Origin: Nocardia veterana NBRC 100344 | GTDB lineage: Bacteria; Actinomycetota; Actinomycetes; Mycobacteriales; Mycobacteriaceae | Assembly: GCF_000308855.1 (NCBI RefSeq) | Contig: NZ_BAGM01000007.1 | Span: 62,001-126,000 of the forward strand | Length of the DNA: 64,000 nt | Direction: 5' to 3' | Part shown: piece by piece, positions 54,057 through 64,000 of the stretch | Numbering within the stretch: position 1 is the first letter of the stretch | How the letters are laid out: each line of letters starts with the position of its first letter | Notes under the pieces: generated by a model | Told to the model about the DNA's origin: nothing | Databases searched by the model: none | The model's input: only the letters and a program-made list of their open reading frames with translations | Made by a program: the position numbers and the translations under genes

Positions 54057-54105
54057 GACCCGGAACCGAGTGCGTCCGGCGGCGCCGGAGCGCGGTGGGA
54101 AATCC

Positions 54106-54780
54106 CTACCGCGCCCGGCGAGCCAGCCGCTCCGAATCGGAGATCAGCACGCTCTTGCCCTCGAGCCGCAGCCAGCCGCGATGAGCGAAATCGGCCAGAG
54201 CCTTGTTCACCGTCTCGCGGGAGGCGCCGACCAGCTGGGCGATCTCTTCCTGAGTGAGGTCGTGGGTGACCCGCAGGGCACCGGCCTCCTGAGTGCCGAA
54301 CCGCTGCGCGAGCTGCAACAGGGCCTTGGCGACACGGCCCGGAACGTCGGTGAAGATCAGATCGGCCAGGTTGTTGTTGGTCCGCCGCAGCCGGCGTGCG
54401 AGCACCCGCAGCAACTGCTCGGCGATCTCCGGCCGCTGGTCGATCCAGGACTTGAGCGCGTCGCGATCCATCGTCACCGCGCGTACCTCGGTCACCGTGG
54501 TGGCGGTCGAGGTACGCGGACCCGGATCGAAGATCGACAGCTCGCCGAACATGTCCGACGGGCCCATGATGGTCAGCAGATTCTCACGCCCGTCGGGGGA
54601 ACGACGTCCGATCTTCACCTTTCCCGAGGTGATGATGTACAACCGATCGCCGGGCTCGCCCTCGTTGAAAATGACATGGCCACGCGGGAAATCCACGGGC
54701 TGAAGCTGTTTGGCGAGAGCAGCCACCGCGGTGGGCTCGACGCCTTGGAAGATGCCTGCTCTGGCGAGGGCCTCGTCCAC
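54106..54780 (-). CDS. crp: cAMP receptor protein-type regulator
   Basis: A 224-residue CRP/FNR regulator. The cyclic-nucleotide pocket is [19 protein letters not shown] and [20 protein letters not shown] (E and R/T contacts), and the DNA-binding domain is [20 protein letters not shown]. It is the orthologue by position of M. tuberculosis Rv3676 (Crp), a global regulator of growth and respiration. The start at 54780 gives full length. The gap 54781-55026 upstream is the promoter region with no gene. Confidence 0.95.
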   Translation of the reverse strand: MDEALARAGIFQGVEPTAVAALAKQLQPVDFPRGHVIFNEGEPGDRLYIITSGKVKIGRRSPDGRENLLTIMGPSDMFGELSIFDPGPRTSTATTVTEVRAVTMDRDALKSWIDQRPEIAEQLLRVLARRLRRTNNNLADLIFTDVPGRVAKALLQLAQRFGTQEAGALRVTHDLTQEEIAQLVGASRETVNKALADFAHRGWLRLEGKSVLISDSERLARRAR

Positions 54781-55026
54781 GAATGTGCTCCTTATGGGAA
54801 TTGACGGTGCTTACTGCGGCGTCAGCGGGTCCCTGCGTGGTACGCAGGCTGCCGCCTGGCTCGGCGTCGCTCGCCACAGTGCTGGACCGAAGCGTTCGGC
54901 CGACAGTGCAGTCTACTTGCCATCCACGCAGCGTAGTGACAGACACCACGTAACGGGCGGTTTGTGAACGAGCGCGGCGGCGCGGAAAGTTCCCCGGAGC
55001 GCGTCCGGTCCGTCGGCGGGACGGGG

Positions 55027-55266
55027 TCAGCTGGCCTGGGCGACGTCGAGTTCTTCGCGGTTGCGCCGGCGACCGCCGGAGCCGGCGTGTGCGGGCACCC
55101 CCAACTTCGCCAGCTCGTTCACTTCGGCGTTGCTGGCCCGGTCCAGGTACTGCTGGACCTCTTCACCCGGTTCGAGCAATTTGCGCAGCCGGTTCTCGAC
55201 GCGTTCCATGAGCAGTGCGAACAGCATCAACACCACCGGGAACAGCACCACAGCGAGTCCTTGCAT
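55027..55266 (-). CDS. small membrane protein between crp and nth
   Basis: A 79-residue protein, [20 protein letters not shown] then a charged helix [20 protein letters not shown] and a polar tail. One membrane helix. Its position matches the small membrane protein Rv3675 of mycobacteria. No function is known. Confidence 0.78.
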   Translation of the reverse strand: MQGLAVVLFPVVLMLFALLMERVENRLRKLLEPGEEVQQYLDRASNAEVNELAKLGVPAHAGSGGRRRNREELDVAQAS

Positions 55267-55357
55267 ACGGGTGAGTAAACACGGAGAAGGTCTCAGATGG
55301 AACACGGGAGGAGTTCGGGAACGCGCTGACGTCGGTACGGTTCCGTATGGTGGACGA

Positions 55358-56227
55358 GTGCGCGAACCCAGATCCACCGCTGTGAACGGGGAGAAATCAC
55401 CCGAGACGGCCACCGATGCGGCGTCGGTCACATCAACCGAATCCAACTCCTCGGAACGGACGAAAACCCCGCGCGCGAATTCGAAATCGACCGCCGCCCG
55501 CTTCGCGGGGGAAACCCGGGTGGGGCTGGTCCGCCGCGCCCGCCGGATGAATCGGACACTGGCACTGGCCTTTCCCGACGCGCACTGCGAACTGGATTTC
55601 CGCACGCCGCTCGAATTGGCCGTCGCCACAATCCTTTCCGCGCAGTGCACGGACGTCCGGGTGAATCAGACCACGCCGGCGCTCTTCGCGCGGTACCCCG
55701 ATGCCAAGGCCTACGCCGAGGCCGACCGGACGGAACTCGAGGAATACATTCGCCCCACCGGATTCTTCCGGAACAAGGCCAATTCACTGATCGGTCTGGG
55801 GCAGGCGCTACTGGACCGGCACGACGGCGTGCTACCGCACACGATGTCCGAATTGGTGAAATTGCCGGGGATCGGCCGGAAGACGGCCAACGTGATTCTG
55901 GGCAATGCCTTCGATGTGCCGGGAATCACTGTGGACACCCATTTCTCGCGACTGGTGCAGCGCTGGAAATGGACCGACGAACAGGATCCGGTCAAGATCG
56001 AACACGCGGTGGGCGAACTGATCGAGCGCAAGGAATGGACGATGCTCTCGCATCGGGTGATCTTCCACGGTCGCCGCGTCTGCCATTCCCGTAAACCGGC
56101 CTGCGGCGCCTGCCTGCTGGCCAAGGATTGTCCGTCCTTCGGCATCGGCCCGACCGACCCGGTCAGCGCTGCCGCACTGGTGAAGGGACCCGAGGCCGAG
56201 CATCTGCTCGAATTGGTGGGCCGGTGA
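55358..56227 (+). CDS. nth: endonuclease III
   Basis: A base-excision repair DNA glycosylase/AP lyase. The helix-hairpin-helix with catalytic Lys is [17 protein letters not shown], the catalytic Asp is in [13 protein letters not shown], and the [4Fe-4S] cluster ligands are C-x6-C-x2-C-x5-C in [17 protein letters not shown]. The GTG at 55358 gives a 289-residue protein with a polar extension of about 55 residues before the usual start; a shorter start near [13 protein letters not shown] is likely. It overlaps the next gene by GTGA. Confidence 0.95.
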   Translation: MREPRSTAVNGEKSPETATDAASVTSTESNSSERTKTPRANSKSTAARFAGETRVGLVRRARRMNRTLALAFPDAHCELDFRTPLELAVATILSAQCTDVRVNQTTPALFARYPDAKAYAEADRTELEEYIRPTGFFRNKANSLIGLGQALLDRHDGVLPHTMSELVKLPGIGRKTANVILGNAFDVPGITVDTHFSRLVQRWKWTDEQDPVKIEHAVGELIERKEWTMLSHRVIFHGRRVCHSRKPACGACLLAKDCPSFGIGPTDPVSAAALVKGPEAEHLLELVGR

Positions 56228-56871
56228 AATCGATCCCGGCGGCGTGGCGGTGGGCATTCGTCGTTCTGGTCGCGGTGGTGGCGCTGGCCGTTGCCGTCTG
56301 GCCGCGCGCCGACCACTCCGGCCCGGCCACCACCACCAGCGCGGTTCAGGGTGGGCCCGCACCGGCCTCCGACGGTCTCCGCGCGAACGCCGCACTGGCC
56401 GATTGCCCGCGCCCGCAGCCTGCGGAAGCGCCCGCCCCGGCCGCCGGCCCGCTCGCGGGGATCACGCTCGAATGCGCGGCCGACGGCCGGCCGATCGAGC
56501 TCGGCGCGGCCCTGGCCGGTCGTCCGGCCCTGCTGAACCTCTGGGCGTACTGGTGCGAACCCTGTGCCCGGGAGTTGCCCGCACTCGGGCAATTCGCGGC
56601 CCGTGCCGGTTCCGCCGTGACTGTGCTGACCGTGCACAGTGATCCCGACGAGGGCAAGGCCCTGGCCCGCCTGCGGGATCTCGATGTGCATCTGCCCGGC
56701 GTCCAGGACGGCTCCGGAAAGGTGCGGAGCGCGGTGCGAGCGCCGGCGGTGCTGCCGGTATCGGTGCTGGTCCGCGCCGACGGCTCGATCGCGAAGGTGG
56801 TGGTCCGGCCGTTCGATACCGCCGACGAGATCGCCGCGACCGTCGCCCAGGAACTGGGGGTCCGGGTGTGA
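56224..56871 (+). CDS. membrane-anchored thioredoxin-like protein (TlpA type)
   Basis: A 215-residue redoxin. One N-terminal membrane helix ([18 protein letters not shown]), a Pro/Ala linker, then a thioredoxin fold with [13 protein letters not shown] (CxxC) and [11 protein letters not shown] and [12 protein letters not shown]. It acts outside the membrane on disulfides or in cytochrome maturation, as proposed for Rv3673c. The GTG at 56224 overlaps nth. Confidence 0.88.
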   Translation: MKSIPAAWRWAFVVLVAVVALAVAVWPRADHSGPATTTSAVQGGPAPASDGLRANAALADCPRPQPAEAPAPAAGPLAGITLECAADGRPIELGAALAGRPALLNLWAYWCEPCARELPALGQFAARAGSAVTVLTVHSDPDEGKALARLRDLDVHLPGVQDGSGKVRSAVRAPAVLPVSVLVRADGSIAKVVVRPFDTADEIAATVAQELGVRV

Positions 56872-56913
56872 GCAGGCCGGCGCCCGGCCGGGTGGACGCG
56901 GAAGGTTCCGATC

Positions 56914-57689
56914 GTGCCCGATAGTTCCAGCATGAGTGAGGGCATGAGTGAGGGTTCGATGAGCAGCGGGCGGCCACGGCTGGTCACCGACGACATTCCG
57001 CAGTGGTTACGGGGCGTGGCCGAACACGAGCCGGCCGATCCGGCCGGAGTGAACCCGGTGCTGAAGCGGACCGCGACCAAGATCGCTTCCGCCGCCCTGC
57101 GGCCGCGGGAGGCGGCCGTGCTGGTCCTGTTCGGCGGCTCGCCCGAACCCGATCCCACGACACCGGGCGGCCTGCCCGCCGACGCCGACGTGCTGTTGAC
57201 CCAACGCGCCGCGACGCTGCGCCAGCACCGCGGCCAGGTGGCCTTTCCGGGAGGCGGCGTGGAACCGGGGGACGATGGCCCGATCGACACCGCGCTGCGG
57301 GAGGCGTGGGAGGAGACCGGACTCGATCCCGCCGGGGTGGAGCCGTTCGCCGTCCTGCCCAAGATCTTCGTCCCGCCCTCGCGGTTCGATGTGACGCCGG
57401 TGGTCGCCTACTGGCGGACGCCCGGGGAGGTACGGGTGGTCAGCGAAACCGAAGCGGCCCGCGTGGTGCGAGTTCCGATCGCCGACCTGATCGATCCGGC
57501 GAACCGGTTCGTCGTCCGGCATCCGTTGGGGTACATGGGTCCTGCCTTCGCCGTGGATGGCATGCTCGTCTGGGGTTTCACCGCCGGCGTGCTCGCCGGT
57601 CTGCTTGCGGTATCGGGATGGGAGCGGGACTGGGATCACCACGATGTGCGTGATCTGCAGGCTTCGCTCGCGGCAGTGGGGATGACGTT

Positions 57690-57693
<4 letters not shown>
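56914..57693 (+). CDS. Nudix hydrolase, CoA pyrophosphatase-like
   Basis: A 259-residue Nudix protein. The Nudix box is GGGVEPGDDGPIDTALREAW followed by EETGLD, and the CoA-type extension before it has LTQRAATLRQHRGQVAFPGG (RQHxGQxxFPGG motif of coenzyme A hydrolases). It cleaves CoA or its derivatives. The GTG at 56914 has GGAAGG upstream. It overlaps marP by four bases. Confidence 0.9.
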
Positions 57694-58883
<1,190 letters not shown>

Positions 58884-58890
58884 CCGATAC

Positions 58891-58926
58891 GCGCGCCGGG
58901 CGCCTCGCCGAGCGCGCCCGGCGCGC
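58891..58926. terminator. hairpin terminator between marP and ephE
   Basis: GCGCGCCGGGCGC (58891-58903) and its complement (58914-58926) form a 13-base stem with 10-base loop, between convergent genes. Confidence 0.75.
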
Positions 58927-58956
58927 CTCGTCGGATCGAGCCGTACCGGCTACGCG

Positions 58957-59928
58957 CTAGACGGGCTGGGTGGTGGCCGGGTCACCGAGCAGCTTCGCCA
59001 ACTCGGCGGTCACGGCCTCCGGATTCTCCTGATGGGCGAAATGCCCGGCGTCCGGAATATCGACCAGGCGCCGACCGGGAGCCAATTGTCCGGCGCCACG
59101 CACCGTGTCGGCCAGGATGTAGTCGTCCCGGTCCCCGCGCAGGATAAGGGTCGGCACGCGGACCGGTTCCCGCATCGCGGCCAGGAATCGGCGTCCGTCG
59201 GGCCGCCACTGACTGCGGAAGGCCCAGCGCTGATATTCCAGCGCGCAATGCGCCGCGCCCGGGATCCGGATCGCCGAACGCATCCGCTGCACGGTGTCCA
59301 CGAATTCGGCGGTGGCCGCCCAGCGCGGATCGACGTGGTCGCGGACCAGGCGTTCGATTTCGAACCCGTCCTGCCGGGTCAGCCGGCGCTCACCGTAGCG
59401 CGGCAGCTGATAGCGCAGGAAGTTCGGTAGATACGCGGCCCGCTGGCGCCGGTCGCGCAGGACGGCGCGCTTGAGTGCCACCGGATGCGGTGAGGAGATC
59501 AGCGCGATCGAGCGCACCACGCGCGGATGCAGGACCGCGGTCGCCCAGCACACCAGGCCGCCCTCGGCGTGACCCACCAGGGTGGCGTCGGCATGACCGA
59601 GGGCGCGCACCAATCCGGCGATGTCGCCGGCCAGCGTCCAGCCGTCGTAACCGCGCGGTGGCTTGTCGGAATCGCCGTAGCCGCGCAGATCGACGGCGAC
59701 GGCACGGTATCCGGCCTCGGTCAGCCCGGTCAGCTGATGCCGCCACGACCACCAGAAATCGCCGAAGCCGTGCAGCAGGACGACCAGTGGGCGCGCGGGA
59801 TCGCCCACCGCGTCCTCGGCGCCGCCCTCGGCGATATGGAACCGGATGCCATTGGCGTGCACGTCACGATGCGTCCACGGGCCGTCGAAGCGGACGCTGG
59901 ACGGATCGGGAAGCGGATTCGACGACAC
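58957..59928 (-). CDS. ephE: alpha/beta hydrolase, EphE-like, with atypical nucleophile elbow
   Basis: A 323-residue protein placed as the mycobacterial epoxide hydrolase EphE. The HGFGDFWWSW oxyanion loop and the late histidine in DAGHFAHQENPE are normal. The elbow that should give the nucleophile reads LVGHAEGGLVCW: the middle residue is alanine instead of aspartate or serine. Epoxide hydrolysis is therefore uncertain. It is minus-strand, before the holin-like gene. Confidence 0.8.
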   Translation of the reverse strand: MSSNPLPDPSSVRFDGPWTHRDVHANGIRFHIAEGGAEDAVGDPARPLVVLLHGFGDFWWSWRHQLTGLTEAGYRAVAVDLRGYGDSDKPPRGYDGWTLAGDIAGLVRALGHADATLVGHAEGGLVCWATAVLHPRVVRSIALISSPHPVALKRAVLRDRRQRAAYLPNFLRYQLPRYGERRLTRQDGFEIERLVRDHVDPRWAATAEFVDTVQRMRSAIRIPGAAHCALEYQRWAFRSQWRPDGRRFLAAMREPVRVPTLILRGDRDDYILADTVRGAGQLAPGRRLVDIPDAGHFAHQENPEAVTAELAKLLGDPATTQPV

Positions 59929-59949
59929 GCCGAAAGCGTAATAGCCGAG

Positions 59950-60441
59950 CTATGCGGTCGGCTTGCCGGCCGCGCCGTCGGGGTGCGAACCGAAGCCCTG
60001 CGGAATCACCGAGCGGGTCTCCTTCAGCGATTCGATCGTCTTGGCCGGGGCGCGCAACTTGCGCACCTTCTGGTAGCCGAGCAGGCCGAGGACCACGACC
60101 ACCGCGATCATCAACGCGAACACGATCAGGAACGCGGCCCACCGATACAGCCACACGTCCAGCAGTTCGGCGAGGAAGAAGAAAAAGAAGAACGACGAGA
60201 ACAGCAGCACGGTCAGCGCGCCGATGAAGAAGACGCTGCCCTGCAGCCCCTTCTTGATCTCGCCGGTCACCTCGGCCTTGGCCAGCTCCACCTCGGCGCG
60301 GACCAGGGTCGACATCTGCTCGGCAGCGTCGCGCACCAGATCTCCCACGCTGGCGTTCGCGGTGGTATCGACCTCGGACAGCGGAATCGAGGTGATGGTC
60401 CGGTTTCGGCCCGCATCGTTACCGCCGTTTGTGAAGCTCAA
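59950..60441 (-). CDS. phage-holin-superfamily III-like membrane protein
   Basis: A 163-residue protein with two or three helices (FFIGALTVLLFSSFFFFFFL and FLIVFALMIAVVVVLGLLGY) after a soluble helical N-terminus (VGDLVRDAAEQMSTLVRAEV). Conserved next to ephE and acs in mycobacteria (Rv3669). Despite the family name it is not a phage gene here. The start appears to be TTG at 60441, overlapping the nhaA stop by four bases. Confidence 0.85.
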   Translation of the reverse strand: MSFTNGGNDAGRNRTITSIPLSEVDTTANASVGDLVRDAAEQMSTLVRAEVELAKAEVTGEIKKGLQGSVFFIGALTVLLFSSFFFFFFLAELLDVWLYRWAAFLIVFALMIAVVVVLGLLGYQKVRKLRAPAKTIESLKETRSVIPQGFGSHPDGAAGKPTA

Positions 60442-61691
60442 TTGCTCGACCCTTCTCCATGTCCCGGTGCTGTCCGGCCTTCGCTCGTTTCGGTGGCCGC
60501 CCTTGCGTCTCGCCGCGCCTGATGCGCCCGGCCACGCCGCAACAGTAGCGCCGAACCGAGCAGAGAGGCCGCCAAGGACGTCATCAACACGGCGGCTTTC
60601 GCCAGTTCGGCCGCAGCCCGGTCGGGTAACGCAAGTTCTGCCACCAAGAGGCTAACGGTGAATCCGATCCCACCCAGTACCGACAGGGCCGACATATCCC
60701 GATTGCCGAGACCGGCGGGCCGCGTGGCGATTCCGAATCGGATGGCGAGCCAGCTCGAACCGAAGATGCCGACGAATTTCCCGATCAGCAGTCCGGCGAT
60801 GATCGCCAGCGACAGCCGAGAGGTGAACATCTCCCCGAAGACCGTGCCCGACAAGGGAACTCCGGAGGCGAACAACGCGAACAGTGGTACGCACAGACCC
60901 GCGGACACGGGCTGGAACAGATGCTCGAGCCGGGTCGCCGGGGCTTCGTCCTCGTCCGGGTCGGGACGGACCCGGGTGAGCAGGCCGCAGATCACGCCCG
61001 CCAGCGTCGGATGGATCCCGGCTTCGTGCAGGGCATACCAGGCGATCAGGGCCAGCGGCACGTACACCAGTGGAGTGCGGATGCGCTGTCGCTGGGCCAG
61101 CGCCCAGCCGGCGAAGCAGAGCGCCGCGCCGAGCAGCCAGCCGAGGGCCACGGTGGTGGTGAACAGGACCGCGATCACGATGATCGCCAGCAGGTCGTCC
61201 ACGACCGCCAGGCTGAGCAGAAATACCCGCGCACCGGCCGGTATTCGCGATCCGGTCATGGCCAGGACGGCCAGAGCGAAGGCGATATCGGTCGCCACCG
61301 GAATCGCCCAGCCGCGATCCATGCCCGGCACTCCCCAGCCCACCGCGAGGGCGATCAGGGCCGGCGTGACCACCCCGCCGAGCGCGGCGACCACCGGCAG
61401 GGTGGCGCGCTTGCGGTCGGCGAGTTCACCCACCACCAGTTCCCGCTTCAGCTCGAGCCCGGCCACGAAGAAGAAGATCGCCAGCAGACCGTCCTTGGTC
61501 CAATCCCCCAGGGTCAGCTCGAGATGGAGCGCGGGGACCGCGACGGTGGTGTCCACCATGGCGAAATAGCCGTCGCGCCACGGCGAGTTCGCCCACAGCA
61601 GTGCGATCGCCGCGGCAACCAGAAGTAATGCGCCACCGACGGTTTCGGTACGGAGGTAACGGGCGAGTTCGGAGCGCAGCGCAACGATCAC
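60438..61691 (-). CDS. nhaA: Na+/H+ antiporter NhaA
   Basis: A 417-residue membrane protein with about 12 helices. The ion-binding aspartates are in VFLLSLAVVDDLLAIIVIAV, and GLELKRELVVGELADRKRA and VGGIGFTVSLLVAELAL-like segments match NhaA. It expels Na+ in exchange for H+. The GTG at 61691 with GGAACC upstream is chosen. In mycobacteria another gene holds this slot between acs and the holin-like gene, so nhaA is the local difference. It shares four bases with the next gene. Confidence 0.92.
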   Translation of the reverse strand: MIVALRSELARYLRTETVGGALLLVAAAIALLWANSPWRDGYFAMVDTTVAVPALHLELTLGDWTKDGLLAIFFFVAGLELKRELVVGELADRKRATLPVVAALGGVVTPALIALAVGWGVPGMDRGWAIPVATDIAFALAVLAMTGSRIPAGARVFLLSLAVVDDLLAIIVIAVLFTTTVALGWLLGAALCFAGWALAQRQRIRTPLVYVPLALIAWYALHEAGIHPTLAGVICGLLTRVRPDPDEDEAPATRLEHLFQPVSAGLCVPLFALFASGVPLSGTVFGEMFTSRLSLAIIAGLLIGKFVGIFGSSWLAIRFGIATRPAGLGNRDMSALSVLGGIGFTVSLLVAELALPDRAAAELAKAAVLMTSLAASLLGSALLLRRGRAHQARRDARAATETSEGRTAPGHGEGSSN

Positions 61692-61841
61692 GAGGTTCCT
61701 TTCGGGAGCCGACGGCGGCTGCGGCGGGCACTCCCGCAAGGGGCTCACCAACCACACGCCGACCAGACTTCCCGGCACTCCTTTACCCGATTTTACCGAT
61801 CGGCTCGCGGCCGATTACCGCGAGCTCCGCCGTCGCCGGTC

Positions 61842-61876
61842 GAGCCCACGCCCGGCGGGGTGCCGGAGGTGGGCTC
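61842..61876 (-). terminator. hairpin after acs
   Basis: GAGCCCAC (61842-61849) and GTGGGCTC (61869-61876) pair around 19 bases just beyond the acs stop (acs ends at 61891). A second small palindrome lies at 61804-61824. Confidence 0.45.
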
Positions 61877-61890
61877 GCGGAACCGGTCGA

Positions 61891-63879
<1,989 letters not shown>

Positions 63880-64000
63880 GTCGCCTCCTGAAATTTGCGG
63901 GGCACCCGCACCCGGTCGGCATCGCGAGCCAGTACGCGGTCGTCGCTCACGGTGCCTCCATCGGGGCCTGTCCATCGGATACGCGTCGGGCCGGGGGGTG
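63880..64000. other. start of a further upstream region, no gene seen
   Basis: The last 121 bases contain the acs ribosome site on the minus strand and no supported ORF. Confidence 0.5.

Noticed and set aside
59950..60441. Phage holin gene
   Set aside because: Family name only; gene is part of a conserved chromosomal block.

Overview
The window is high-G+C actinobacterial DNA with a gene content that fits Nocardia or a close mycolic-acid-containing relative (Mycobacteriales). The right third (about 45.3-63.9 kb) keeps, almost gene for gene, the order known from Mycobacterium tuberculosis Rv3667-Rv3683: acs, a holin-like membrane protein, ephE, marP, a Nudix CoA pyrophosphatase, a membrane thioredoxin, nth, a small membrane protein, crp, an MBL hydrolase, RidA, DUF4177, two ArsA/GET3-like ATPases, whiB4, ponA2 and a metallophosphoesterase. 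An nhaA antiporter sits between acs and the holin-like gene. The left edge carries the end of aspartate kinase and asd, also a core pair.

Between these blocks lies accessory and catabolic DNA. 1.5-10.5 kb: TetR/SnoaL pair with an operator, secreted serine hydrolase, Fur-type regulator plus catalase, TetR/SDR pair with a 25-bp operator, a LutC-like protein and small hypotheticals. 10.6-17.5 kb: GMC oxidoreductase, glutathione peroxidase, TetR regulator, methyltransferase, and a three-gene overlapping operon (glycosyltransferase, methyltransferase, terpenoid-cyclase-fold protein).

17.6-29.7 kb is a divergent catabolic cluster: F420-type oxidoreductase, ketosteroid-dehydrogenase-like flavoprotein, CMD protein, 3-hydroxyisobutyrate-dehydrogenase-like enzyme, then NTF2-like protein, an unknown protein, a FadD19-like acyl-CoA ligase, acetoacetate-decarboxylase-like protein, SDR, crotonase and aldehyde dehydrogenase. 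Sites resembling the KstR operator (TNNAACNNGTTNNA) lie in several of its 5' regions and also beside the GMC oxidoreductase gene. This points to degradation of a sterol-like or alicyclic substrate. 29.8-37.7 kb holds a secreted lipase, a cobalt/nickel permease behind a cobalamin riboswitch, a SAM methyltransferase, a 2OG-Fe oxygenase-type protein, an orphan substrate-binding lipoprotein, LtrA and a small membrane protein.

37.9-43.8 kb is a genomic island at the 3' end of tRNA-Pro(CGG). Copies of the tRNA 3' half plus its terminator hairpin lie at 37.9, 43.0 (degenerate) and 43.7 kb. Inside are an Mrr-like nuclease fused to a long unknown domain, a PP2C phosphatase overlapping an HTH protein with an unrecognised sensor-like C-terminus, twin palindromic operators, a cluster of three tiny genes, and a large imperfect inverted repeat. 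No integrase is visible. This island is the best candidate for an undescribed system, possibly defence or stress signalling.
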